A stretch of DNA of 37,132 bases from Nemertoderma westbladi (taxonomy: Eukaryota; Xenacoelomorpha; Nemertodermatida; Nemertodermatidae): positions 1 to 37,132 of the forward strand of contig JAUCBJ010006140.1 in assembly GCA_032718475.1 (NCBI GenBank), in the 5' to 3' direction. Below the pieces are notes generated by a model. That model saw only the letters and a list, made by a program, of their open reading frames with translations, was not told where the DNA came from and did no database searches. Below are positions 19,482-30,905 of this stretch, piece by piece; position 1 is the stretch's first letter; the number at the start of each line of letters is the position of its first letter. A program made the translations under genes and the position numbers.

Positions 19482-22400
19482 TATATACACCACAATGACT
19501 TTGACGTATTGTGTCACGTGGTATATACACCACAATGACTTTGACGTATTGTGTCACGTGGTATATACGCCACAATGACTTTGATGTATTGTGTCACGTG
19601 GTATATACGCCACAATGACTTCGATGTATTGTGTCACGTGGTATATACGCCACTATGACGTTGATGTATTGTGCCACGTGGTATATACGCCACAATGACT
19701 TTGATATATTGTGTCACGTGGTATATACGCCACAATGATTTTGATGTATTGTGTCACATGGTATATACGCCACAATGACTTCGATGTATTGTGTCACGTG
19801 GTATATACGCCACAATGATTTTGATGTATTGTGTCACGTGGTATATACGCCACAATGATTTTGATGTATTGTGTCACATGGTATATACGCCACAATGACT
19901 TCGATGTATTGTGTCACGTGGTATATACGCCACAATGATTTTGATATATTGTGTCACGTGGTATATACGCCACAATGATTTTGATGTATTGTGTCACATG
20001 GTATATACGCCACAATGACTTCGATGTATTGTGTCACGTGGTATATACGCCACAATGACTTCGATGTATTGTGTCACGTGGTATATACGCCACAATGATT
20101 TTGATATATTGTGTCACGTGGTATATACGCCACAATGATTTTGATGTATTGTGTCACATGGTATATACGCCACAATGACTTCGATGTATTGTGTCACGTG
20201 GTATATACGCCACAATGATTTTGATGTATTGTGTCACGTGGTATATACGCCACAATGATTTTGATGTATTGTGTCACATGGTATATACGCCACAATGACT
20301 TCGATGTATTGTGTCACGTGGTATATACGCCACAATGATTTTGATATATTGTGTCACGTGGTATATACGCCACAATGATTTTGATGTATTGTGTCACATG
20401 GTATATACGCCACAATGACTTCGATGTATTGTGTCACGTGGTATATACGCCACAATGACTTCGATGTATTGTGTCACGTGGTATATACGCCACAATGATT
20501 TTGATATATTGTGTCACGTGGTATATACGCCACAATGATTTTGATGTATTGTGTCACATGGTATATACGCCACAATGACTTCGATGTATTGTGTCACGTG
20601 GTATATACGCCACAATGACTTTGACGTATTGTGTCACGTGGTATATACGCCACAATGACTTTGATGTATTGTGTCACGTGGTATATACACCACAATGACT
20701 TTGACGTATTGTGTCACGTGGTATAGACGCCACAATGACTTTGATGTATTGTGTCACGTGGTATATACGCCACAATGACTTTGATGTATTGTGTCACGTG
20801 GTATATACGCCACAATGACTTCGATGTATTGTGTCACGTGGTATATACGCCACTATGACGTTGATGTATTGTGCCACGTGGTATATACGCCACAATGACT
20901 TTGATATATTGTGTCACGTGGTATATACGCCACAATGATTTTGATGTATTGTGTCACATGGTATATACGCCACAATGACTTCGATGTATTGTGTCACGTG
21001 GTATATACGCCACAATGATTTTGATGTATTGTGTCACGTGGTATATACGCCACAATGATTTTGATGTATTGTGTCACATGGTATATACGCCACAATGACT
21101 TCGATGTATTGTGTCACGTGGTATATACGCCACAATGATTTTGATATATTGTGTCACGTGGTATATACGCCACAATGATTTTGATGTATTGTGTCACATG
21201 GTATATACGCCACAATGACTTCGATGTATTGTGTCACGTGGTATATACGCCACAATGACTTCGATGTATTGTGTCACGTGGTATATACGCCACAATGACT
21301 TCGATGTATTGTGTCACGTGGTATATACGCCACTATGACGTTGATGTATTGTGCCACGTGGTATATACGCCACAATGACTTTGATATATTGTGTCACGTG
21401 GTATATACGCCACAATGATTTTGATGTATTGTGTCACATGGTATATACGCCACAATGACTTCGATGTATTGTGTCACGTGGTATATACGCCACAATGATT
21501 TTGATGTATTGTGTCACGTGGTATATACGCCACAATGATTTTGATGTATTGTGTCACATGGTATATACGCCACAATGACTTCGATGTATTGTGTCACGTG
21601 GTATATACGCCACAATGATTTTGATATATTGTGTCACGTGGTATATACGCCACAATGATTTTGATGTATTGTGTCACATGGTATATACGCCACAATGACT
21701 TCGATGTATTGTGTCACGTGGTATATACGCCACAATGACTTCGATGTATTGTGTCACGTGGTATATACGCCACAATGATTTTGATATATTGTGTCACGTG
21801 GTATATACGCCACAATGATTTTGATGTATTGTGTCACATGGTATATACGCCACAATGACTTCGATGTATTGTGTCACGTGGTATATACGCCACAATGACT
21901 TTGACGTATTGTGTCACGTGGTATATACGCCACAATGATTTTGATGTATTGTGTCACATGGTATATACGCCACAATGACTTCGATGTATTGTGTCACGTG
22001 GTATATACGCCACAATGACTTTGACGTATTGTGTCACGTCGTGGTATATACGCCACAATGACTTCGATGTATTGTGTCACGTGGTATATACGCCACTATG
22101 ACGTTGATGTATTGTGCCACGTGGTATATACGCCACAATGACTTTGATATATTGTGTCACGTGGTATATACGCCACAATGATTTTGATGTATTGTGTCAC
22201 ATGGTATATACGCCACAATGACTTCGATGTATTGTGTCACGTGGTATATACGCCACAATGATTTTGATATATTGTGTCACGTGGTATATACGCCACAATG
22301 ATTTTGATGTATTGTGTCACATGGTATATACGCCACAATGACTTCGATGTATTGTGTCACGTGGTATATACGCCACAATAACTTCGATGTATTGTGTCAC

Positions 22401-22998
22401 GTGGTATATACGCCACAATGATTTTGATATATTGTGTCACGTGGTATATACGCCACAATGATTTTGATGTATTGTGTCACATGGTATATACGCCACAATG
22501 ACTTCGATGTATTGTGTCACGTGGTATATACGCCACAATGACTTTGACGTATTGTGTCACGTGGTATATACGCCACAATGACTTTGATGTATTGTGTCAC
22601 GTGGTATATACGCCACTATGACGTTGATGTATTGTGCCACGTGGTATATACGCCACAATGACTTCGATATATTGTCACGTGGTATATACGCCACAATGAT
22701 TTTGATGTATTGTGTCACGTGGTATATACGCCACAATGACTTTGATGTATTGTGTCACGTGGTATATACGCCACAATGACTTTGATGTATTGTGTCACGT
22801 GGTATATACGCCACAATGACTTTGACGTATTGTGTCACGTGGTATATACGCCGCTATGACTTTCATGTATTGTGTCACGTGGTATATACGCCACATTTAC
22901 TTTGACGTATTGTGTCACGTGGTATATACGCCACTATGACGTTGATGTATTGTGTCACGTGGTATATATACGCCACATTGACTTTGACGTATTGTGTG
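19482..22998. repeat. 40-bp satellite array (about 88 copies) with E-box CACGTG in most units
   Basis: The unit is GTGTCACGTGGTATATACGC followed by CACAATGACTTTGATGTATT, period 40. Variants include CACATG for CACGTG, ATT for ACT, TCGATG or TTGATA for TTGATG, and a CACTATGACG unit (near 19652, 20852, 21332, 22092 and 22612) with GTGCCACGTG. CACATG units recur mostly every 120 bp, so there is a three-unit higher-order repeat. Blocks at 19621, 20821 and 21301 are near-identical for several hundred bases. Small indels occur near 22038, 22674 and 22968. Confidence 0.97.
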
Positions 22999-23094
22999 TT
23001 TATTTGAAGATGCGAATTGTAAGAGTTGCCAGATCATATACCTAGCGAATAGCACGAACTGTATATCAAAATTATAATAAATATTTTGTGTATT

Positions 23095-23451
23095 GTGTTT
23101 CGAATTGATGGTTGCTACACAAGACTACTAAGGGCAGCCCTAAACATCAGCTGGAGACAACACATGACAAACGCCGAGCTTTATGGTACAATACCGCCTG
23201 AATCCACCACCCTCCGTGAACGCAGATTAAGATTCAGTGGGCACTGCTGGCGAAGTAAAGACGAGGTCATACCAGATATACTTCTCTGGCAACCAACTCA
23301 TAGAAAGCGTAGTCGTGGACGACCGGCCATAACATATATAGATCAACTTGAAAGGGATACTGAACGTAGGAGAAACGAGATTGCGACAACTATGGAGAAT
23401 CGGGAAGCCTGGAAGGATCTCATTTCCACCGCCCGAGCTCTCGAGACCTAG
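23095..23451 (+). pseudogene. LINE ORF2 C-terminal remnant
   Basis: The plus-strand frame runs from RIDGCYTRLLRAALNISW through TNAELYG, RRLRFSGHCWRSKDEVIPD, LLWQPTH, RGRPAITYIDQLERDT and ENREAWKDLISTARALET to a TAG at 23449-23451. This is the conserved C-terminal region of the same broad LINE group as the copy at 18042-19481 (there LDGTFTRML, LRFAGHCFRRED), but a different family. It is 5'-truncated, so it lacks RT and endonuclease. Confidence 0.9.
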
Positions 23452-26400
23452 TAGTAGTTGGAGAATCGGGAAGCCTGGAAGGGTCTCATTTCCACCGCCC
23501 GAGCTCTCGAGACCTAGTAGTAGTTGGGGAATCGGGAAGCCTGGAAGGATCTCATTTCCACTGCCCGAGTTCGCTCGACCTAGTAGTAGTTGGGGAATCG
23601 GGAAGCCTGGAAGGGTCTCATATCCACTACCCGAGCTCTCTCGACCTACTAGTAGTAGTTGGGGAATCGGGAAGCTTGGAAGGATCTCATATCCACTGCC
23701 CAAGCTCTCTCGACCTAGTAGTAGTTGGAGAATCGGGAAGCCTGGAAGGATCTCATATCCACTGCCCGAGCTCTCTCGACCTAGTAGTAGTTGGGGAATC
23801 TTGAAGCCTGGAAGGATCTCATTTCCATTGTCTGAGCTCGCTTGACCTAGTAGTAGTTGGGGAATCGGGAAGCCTGGAAGGATCTCATTTCTACTGTCCG
23901 TGTTCGCTCGACCTAGTAGTAGTTGGGGAATCGGGAAGCCTGGAAGGATCTCATTTCAACTGCCCGAGCTCTCTCAACCTAGTAGTAGTTGGGGAATCGG
24001 GAAGCCTGGAAGGGTCTCATATCCACTGCCCAAGCTCTCTCGACCTAGTAGTAGTTGGAGAATCGGGAAGCCTGGAAGGATCTCATATCCACTGCCCGAG
24101 CTCTCTCGACCTAGTAGTAGTTGGGGAATCGGGAAGCCTGGAAGGATCTCATTTCCACTGTCCATGTTCGCTCGACCTAGTAGTAGTTGGAGAATCGGGA
24201 AGCCTGGAAGGATCTCATATCCACTGCCCGAGCTCTCTCGACCTAGTAGTAGTTGGGGAATCGGGAAGCCTGGAAGGATCTCATTTCCACTGCCCGAGCT
24301 CTCTCGACCTAGTAGTAGTTGGGGAATCGTGAAGCCTGGAAGGGTCTCATATCCACTGCCCAAGCTCTCTCGACCTAGTAGTAGTTGGAGAATCGGGAAG
24401 CCTGGAAGGATCTCATATCCACTGCCCGAGCTCTCTCGACCTAGTAGTAGTTGGGGAATCGGGAAGCCTGGAAGGATCTCATTTCCATTGTCCGAGCTCT
24501 CTCGACCTAGTAGTAGTTGGGGAATCGGGAAGCCTGGAAGGATCTCATATCCACTGCCCGAGCTCTCTCGACCTAGTAGTAGTTGGGGAATCGGGAAGCC
24601 TGGAAGGATCTCATTTCCACTGTCCATGTTCGCTCGACCTAGTAGTAGTTGGAGAATCGGGAAGCCTGGAAGGATCTCATATCCACTGCCCGAGCTCTCT
24701 CGACCTAGTAGTAGTTGGGGAATCGGGAAGCCTGGAAGGGTCTCATATCCACTGCCCAAGCTCTCTCGACCTAGTAGTAGTTGGAGAATCGGGAAGCCTG
24801 GAAGGATCTCATATCCACTGCCCGAGCTCTCTCGACCTAGTAGTAGTTGGGGAATCGGGAAGCCTGGAAGGATCTCATTTCCACTGTCCATGTTCGCTCG
24901 ACCTAGTAGTAGTTAGAGAATCGGGAAGCCTGGAAGGGTCTCATATCCACTGCCCAAGCTCTCTCGACCTAGTAGTAGTTGGAGAATCGGGAAGCCTGGA
25001 AGGATCTCATATCCACTGCCCGAGCTCTCTCGACCTAGTAGTAGTTGGGGAATCGGGAAGCCTGGAAGGATCTCATTTCCACTGTCCATGTTCGCTCGAC
25101 CTAGTAGTAGTTGGAGAATCGGGAAGCCTGGAAGGATCTCATATCCACTGCCCGAGCTCTCTCGACCTAGTAGTAGTTGGGGAATCGGGAAGCCTGGAAG
25201 GATCTCATTTCCACTGCCCGAGCTCTCTCGACCTAGTAGTAGTTGGGGAATCGGGAAGCCTGGAAGGGTCTCATATCCACTGCCCAAGCTCTCTCGACCT
25301 AGTAGTAGTTGGAGAATCGGGAAGCCTGGAAGGATCTCATATCCACTGCCTGAGCTCTCTCGACCTAGTAGTAGTTGGGGAATCGGGAAGCCTGGAAGGA
25401 TCTCATTTCCACTGTCCGTGTTCGCTCGACGTAGTAGTAGTTGGGGAATCGGGAAGCCTGGAAGGATCTCATTTCCACTGTCCGTGTTCGCTCGACCTAG
25501 TAGTAGTTGGAGAATCGGGAAGCCTGGAAGGATCTCATTTCCACTGTCCGTGTTCGCTCGACCTAGTAGTAGTTGGAGAATCGGGAAGCCTGGAAGGATC
25601 TCATTTCCACTGTCCGTGTTCGCTCGACCTAGTAGTAGTTGGAGAATCGGGAAGCCTGGAAGGATCTCATTTCCACTGTCCGTGTTCGCTCGACGCAGTA
25701 GTAGTTGGGGAATCGGGAAGCCTGGAAGGATCTCATTTCCACTGTCCGTGTTCGCTCGACCTAGTAGTAGTTGGGGAATTGGGAAGCCTGGAAGGATCTC
25801 ATATCCACTGCCCAAACTATCTCGACCTAGTAGTAGTTGGGGAATCGGGAAGCCTGGAAGGGTCTCATATCCACCGCCCGGGCTCTCTGGACCTAGTAGT
25901 AGTTGGATAATCGGGAAGCCTGGAAGGGTCTCATATCCACCGCCCGAACTCTCGAGACCTAGTAGTAGTTGGAGAATCGGGAAGCCTGGAAGGGTCTCAT
26001 TTCCACCGCCCGAGCTCTGTCGACCTAGTAGTAGTGGTAGAATCGGGAAGCCTGGAAGGGTCTCACATCCACCGCCCGAGCTCTCTCGACCTAGTAGTAG
26101 TTGGAGAATCGGGAAGCCTGGAAGGGTCTCATATCCACTGCCCGAGCTCTCTCGACCTAGTAGTAGTTGGAGAATTGGGAAGCCTGGAAGGGTCTCATTT
26201 CCACCGCCCGAGCTCTCTCGACCTAGTAGTAGTTGGAGAATTGGGAAGCCTGGAAGGGTCTCATTTCCACCGCCCGAGCTCTCTCGACCTAGTAGTAGTT
26301 GGAGAATTGGGAAGCCTGGAAGGGTCTCATTTCCACCGCCCGAGCTCTCTCGACCTAGTAGTAGTTGGAGAATTGGGAAGCCTGGAAGGGTCTCATATCC

Positions 26401-26969
26401 ACCGCCCGAGCTCTCTCGACCTAGTAGTAGTTGGGGAATCGGGAAGCCTGGAAGGGTCTCATATCCACCGCCCGAGCTCTCTCGACCAAGTAGTAGTTGG
26501 AGAATCGGGAAGCCTGGAAGGGCCTCATATCCACTGCCCGGGCTCTCTCGACCTAGTAGTAGTTGGAGAATTGGGAAGCCTGGAAGGGTCTCATATCCAC
26601 CGCCCGAGCTCTCTCGACCTAGTAGTAGTTGGTGAATCAGGAAGCCTGGAAGGGTCTCATATCCACCGCCCGAGCTCTCTCGACCAAGTAGTAGTTGGAG
26701 AATCGGGAAGCCTGGAAGGGTCTCATATCCACCGCCCGAGCTCTCTCGACCTAGTAGTAGTTGGAGAATTGGGAAGCCTGGAAGGGTCTCATATCCACCG
26801 CCCGAGCTCTCTCGACCTAGTAGTAGTTGGAGAATCGGGAAGCCTGGAAGGGCCTCATATCCACTGCCCAGGCTCGCTCGACCTAGTAGTAGTTGGAGAA
26901 TCGGGAAGCCTGGAAGGGTCTCATATCCACTGCCCGGGCTCGCTCGACCTAGTAGTAGTAGTAGTATTA
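23395..26969. repeat. 66-bp minisatellite derived from the LINE 3' end (about 54 copies)
   Basis: The unit is GAGAATCGGGAAGCCTGGAA, GGATCTCATTTCCACCGCCC, GAGCTCTCGAGACC and TAGTAGTAGTTG. The first unit is the actual end of the LINE ORF plus the beginning of its TAG tail. Units near the left end and at about 25900-26940 keep the founder-like CCACCGCCCGAGCTC. Middle units carry CACTGTCCGTGTTCGCTCGACC or CACTGCCCAAGCTCTCTCG. The period is 66 = 3 x 22, so every frame without a stop stays open. This explains frames of 515 and 338 codons (+) and 693 and 305 codons (-), with 22-residue repeats such as LSRPSSSWGIGKPGR. These are not genes. Confidence 0.97.
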
Positions 26970-26980
26970 CTTTGTGTATT

Positions 26981-27217
26981 TTATCCAATAACATATTATA
27001 CTGTAAGATTTACGATAAGGACATACGAATAGTAAATTCAATGGTTTTAATAAAACATCACTCGATCAATAGATCAGTAGTTGTCATTACTAATTTACTA
27101 TTCGTCTATGAATAACAAAAAGATAAATACAAGAAAGAATTAATATTATTTTTAGTATTAAAGTTTTGTAGTATTCCTGAATCGATCTCAGTCTGTATGC
27201 GGTAACCATAGCTACCA
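26981..27217. other. AT-rich 3' flank of IGBP1 with a small inverted repeat
   Basis: CGAATAGTAAATT (27026-27038) and AATTTACTATTCG (27092-27104) form a perfect 13-bp inverted repeat about 79 bp end to end. ATTAAA on the minus strand (27046-27051) is a possible variant poly(A) signal for IGBP1. No gene is seen. Confidence 0.55.
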
Positions 27218-28255
27218 CTAACTCCTGTTGATGGTATTACCAGAACCGCGTCTATTATCATCCTTAAACTCATCCCAATCCCGCAACTTCATCAACTGTT
27301 CCGGATCATCCACTCTCTCCTCCTCTCCAACCTTACTATCTTCCCTCTCAGCAGTAATATCCCGTCCCGTCTGGGTTCCCAACTGTTGTCTAACAGTCTC
27401 GGGGTCGGGTAACAGTCCCTTAGCGACTTGCTGGTTGTAGAACTCGTCCAAGGTCATTGTGGGCACACTGGGGTACCCAAGACCGAACACCTCCTTCTGT
27501 AGGGCGTCCTTGGTGAGTATAAGCAGCGGTGGGGCGGGTGTCATACCCCTAGGGGCTGCCGGTTGTCTAGCAACCGTTGTAGTAGACGAATCATCCATAG
27601 ATCGCATGTGAGCCAATATTCCGAGTTCTAAATAAATGTCTTTGAGAGATTTTAAACTTTCTACAATCCATTTATTTATAACAGTTAAATAATATTCGCG
27701 TATTACCTCTTCATCAACACTTCCCCTACCGCATCTCTTTATCTTATCTTTAAGATTATCCAATTTATCTTCCCTAATCTTAGACTCTTTGTATTCCTGT
27801 ACTTTATCTATCTTAGTTTGTTGTAATTGCTGTAAGGTAGCAGCTTTACTCTCATCTTCCCGAACTGGTAAATCGAAATCTCCGATATTGTAATCCAGAC
27901 ACCTCTGCAGGAAATCTTTGTAATATATTTCCGCGGTCTCCGCTATTCCCCGTCGTTCATCGCGAACTCCCGTTGTTAGTTTCAACGATATGTCGCCCAA
28001 GTAAGCCGGAAGAAGTATAAACCTTAGGGAATTACTAGGTATCTCAGAAACATCCTCGTTCGTACTGAACAAACCAACACTATTTACCATGTGGGTTATG
28101 AGTTGAAACTTAGAAATAGTCTTCTGTACCAGTTGTTGGTATTCTTTGGAATTACTAGCTAATTGAGATATTTCTATCTCTGTGTGTAATTCAACAGCTT
28201 CATCATAAACAGTGTTTATGTTCAGGATATCAACTTCTTCAATATAATCCGCCAT
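27218..28255 (-). CDS. IGBP1: Immunoglobulin-binding protein 1 / TAP42 (alpha4) homologue, PP2A regulator
   Basis: A 345-aa frame in a single exon, close to the family's usual 340. Residues 1-200 are the helical TAP42 domain that holds free PP2A-family catalytic subunits, with LRFILLPAYLGDISLK (77-92) and IREYYLTVINKWI (185-197). The linker is followed by the family hallmark LILTKDALQKEVFGLGYPSV with PTMTLDEFY (about 245-273). The C-terminal RDWDEFKDDNRRGSGN (325-340) is also conserved. By family knowledge the protein stabilises PP2A, PP4 and PP6 catalytic subunits and acts in TOR signalling, in the cytosol. The start at ATG 28255 gives a normal N-terminus. No stops or frameshifts are present. 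Absence of introns in the coding region suggests either lineage-wide intron loss or a functional retrocopy. The 66-bp array lies about 250 bp beyond its 3' end. Confidence 0.95.
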   Translation of the reverse strand: MADYIEEVDILNINTVYDEAVELHTEIEISQLASNSKEYQQLVQKTISKFQLITHMVNSVGLFSTNEDVSEIPSNSLRFILLPAYLGDISLKLTTGVRDERRGIAETAEIYYKDFLQRCLDYNIGDFDLPVREDESKAATLQQLQQTKIDKVQEYKESKIREDKLDNLKDKIKRCGRGSVDEEVIREYYLTVINKWIVESLKSLKDIYLELGILAHMRSMDDSSTTTVARQPAAPRGMTPAPPLLILTKDALQKEVFGLGYPSVPTMTLDEFYNQQVAKGLLPDPETVRQQLGTQTGRDITAEREDSKVGEEERVDDPEQLMKLRDWDEFKDDNRRGSGNTINRS

Positions 28256-30905
28256 TACAATAATAGCAGAATTTAATAAATAAGCCTTACCCTATTATAA
28301 TAATATAATAATAATAATGGCTTATTAACGTGCCCCCTTCTAACATTAGTCATGCAGAGGGCACCGTAATCAAATGTATAGTTCTGCACATTATTTAAAT
28401 ACAAATACTAATTAATTATTACAAACTTATATTTACAACACACATTAAAAATACAAGGGATTTACAATTATTACATCAAGTTATCGCAAAATAATTTACG
28501 ATTATTTAAAAAACGTAAAAAACGTAAAAAATTATTTATTAAGCCCTACCATATGCCCTATACTGCTATGCCCTACAGGTTGCAGTTCACAGGTTCAGTA
28601 TTGTATTACAACAGTACAACAAACTGTTCTCATATCAGTCAAATCTCAAATGTACTGAACAATAGGTTAATGACACTGGACTGAAACTGCCAGACTGGCC
28701 TATACCAGTGCCAGGTACTCATATTTACTAGTTTCGGGAGTGCCAAACTGAATGGAATTGGCAGACCAAATATTATTTTAAAATAAAATCGAAATGGCAA
28801 AGGTTGCACTGACATATGCTATCATAGCATTTCAGAGTGCTAGGCTGGTAGGCCTACTGTGTTAGGCATTCAACAGATAGACAGAACTGTTTACATCTAG
28901 CTAGCATTTTATTATGGCAGTTATTTTTCGTGCCTCTATTTTTTACTTTTTTTCCCTCATTTTATTACTCTTTTTGCCTCTTTTTTTAAGTATCATTTTT
29001 TAATTGCTTTTTTGCATCTTTGATTACTTTTATGCCTCTTTAATTGCTTTTCTTGCCTCTTTAATTGAGAGTTCACCGAGACTACTAGAAAAACTGATCA
29101 TAATCACATATCGTTTATATTTATTATCACAAATTACAGTAGAAGCATAAAGGAAAATAAAAATAAGTAAAACTGATCACATTCACGTATCAATTCTAAT
29201 ATTATCACAAATTAGAAACATAAGTGTAAAATACTAATATAATTTTTTTGGGGTATAGCCTAATATATAACTTATAACCATAACTTATATATACAGATAT
29301 ATAGGCCCTACCGCATATTTTATGAAACATGTTTTAAATTTTTTTCATAATTAAGTACCACACGTCATAAACCAATTGAGGGAAAAGGAGCAGGTTACAG
29401 AGGCAGGCTTTTCTAACCAAAACAATAAACGGTCTGACGGTCACTTTACCAATTGAGGGAAACCATATGGTCAGACACTCAGTAGTCATTCTCTATACTA
29501 TAACCAACAATATGAGGCCAATATGATTGTTTTACTAAGAACTAAGCCATAGCTACCGGTATGTAGCTATAATGACAATTATAAACGGTTGAAACAACGA
29601 TACAGTCAGCTTGCTTCGCTTCCACAAGAGTGACAAGGCGGGGCCTCTGCTTCTGGTACCAGTACAGTACCGGTACTGCAGTACACTAAACTGTACTGTT
29701 ACAGTTACTGCTGTACTGTACTTTAAGTCTACTGCAGCCTATATGGAATACTGACAAAAAGCGCGCCACACGCGTTCTGGTTAAACGAAAATCGCGCCAG
29801 CCATGATATCCAATGCGCGCCAAGCTGCCAAGCCAATAATTGACTATGAAATTTTGCAGTAATTGCTGAACTGTAATAATTTATCAGTTTATAATGCTGT
29901 AGCCCTACAGTTTATTAACAATAAAATGTTCGCGTAGCGAGCACGGGAATTTTCCAATTATGTTAACATAAATACAGTCTGACAGTAACTGCAGTAATAG
30001 TTAGATAGTACTGTCAGACTGTAGTAGTAAGTAGTAGGTCAACGTCAACTGACTGTTTTTAAATGTAGATATGATGAAATTGCGAGCTTAGCAAGCACGG
30101 AAATTCTGCTGAATCATGGTTTTATTGGTTTGAAGAATCTGACAATTGAAAAACTTTTGAAACAAATCATGTTTTTAATGGTCATGCTCAATCTGTCCGT
30201 TTGTCCACAGTCAGACAGTGCTAAGAGTAGGCTTACAGTACAGCCGTATAAACGCGAGCAAAGCGAGCGGAAATTTTTCAACCTTTTTAAACCTATGGAA
30301 TAATTTCAAATAGAGCTGTAGAGTGGGATGCTGGGATGTGTTGCCAGTGCACCGCTACGCTACATCCTACCCTAACAGCCTAACCCTACATCCATATTCG
30401 CGCCAGGATCCTCAATGCGCGCCACACGCCCCTGTCACTACGCGCCAGGATCCTTAATCCGCGCCACACATGTTGAGCAAACTCTACATAAATTCCAACC
30501 TGGTACTGCAGGTGGAGGCCCAGAAACACGTTAGTCCTTAAAGTAACGATGGTATGCAGGAATGTGGTCTGGTCTAGAGGCAGGCAGTAGGCCTATTTCT
30601 GTATTTATACCGGTAGGTAGTAAGGTGTAAAAAAAAAAGAGGCAGATAAGCAACAAAAATACAGGAATTAAATAAATGAGCAAATGAGGCATAAAAATTG
30701 TTGTGTTTTATTATTATTAAATTTGAATTTCCCTCCAATAACTTAAACATAAAATTTCTGACTCTGCGGCCGCCGTTAACTAGTAACTAATACAAATATC
30801 TAAAGAATAGAAATATAACAATCAATTAACACAAAAATTAACTATATAAATGTAACGCACCGGCTGTTCAAGTACCAGAATACCTATCTTAAATTTTTGA
30901 AAAAC
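28256..30905. other. Intergenic AT-rich region, no gene recognised
   Basis: It follows the IGBP1 start on its upstream side. It contains an (ATA)n run near 28295-28318 and T-rich degenerate repeats of TGCCTCTTTAATTGCTTTT (28930-29065). Also present are the repeated words ACCAATTGAGGGAAA (about 29370 and 29446), a palindromic GTACAGTACCGGTACTG cluster (29655-29750), GCGCGCC-containing repeats (29761-29825, 30399-30470) and three copies of a GCGAGC...GGAAATTTT motif. No coding frame is convincing. Confidence 0.6.
30399..30472. repeat. 42-bp direct repeat with CGCGCCAGGATCC
   Basis: CGCGCCAGGATCC, then a short AAT-containing spacer and GCGCCACAC, occurs at 30399 and again at 30441. A diverged relative, TCGCGCCAGCCATGATATCC, with CAATGCGCGCCA lies near 29792-29820. 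GC-rich islands in AT-rich DNA; function unknown. Confidence 0.7.

Larger units (their letters stand above)
23085..26980 (+). mobile_element. 5'-truncated LINE with internally expanded 3' end, flanked by 10-bp direct repeats
   Basis: TTTGTGTATT occurs at 23085-23094 and again at 26971-26980, the expected target-site duplication. Between them lie the last 115 or so codons of a LINE ORF (about 23095-23451), the 66-bp minisatellite (23395-26960) and a pure (TAG)5 tail (about 26950-26964). The LINE body is at the left, the microsatellite tail at the right and the array in between, so the array grew inside the inserted element. Confidence 0.82.

Noticed and set aside
19482-19535. N-terminal extension of the LINE RT frame reading MWCIYHVTQYVKVIVVYI
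   Set aside because: This is translated 40-bp satellite (the frame crosses the LINE-satellite junction), not LINE protein.
17926-26969. Possible CRISPR arrays
   Set aside because: Units are directly abutting with no unique spacers, and the DNA is eukaryotic.
24913-26994. 693-codon minus-strand frame with 22-residue repeats, and matching plus-strand frames of 338 and 515 codons
   Set aside because: They are translations of the 66-bp minisatellite. The unit is a multiple of three, so frames stay open on both strands. None has a unique flanking domain or splice structure.
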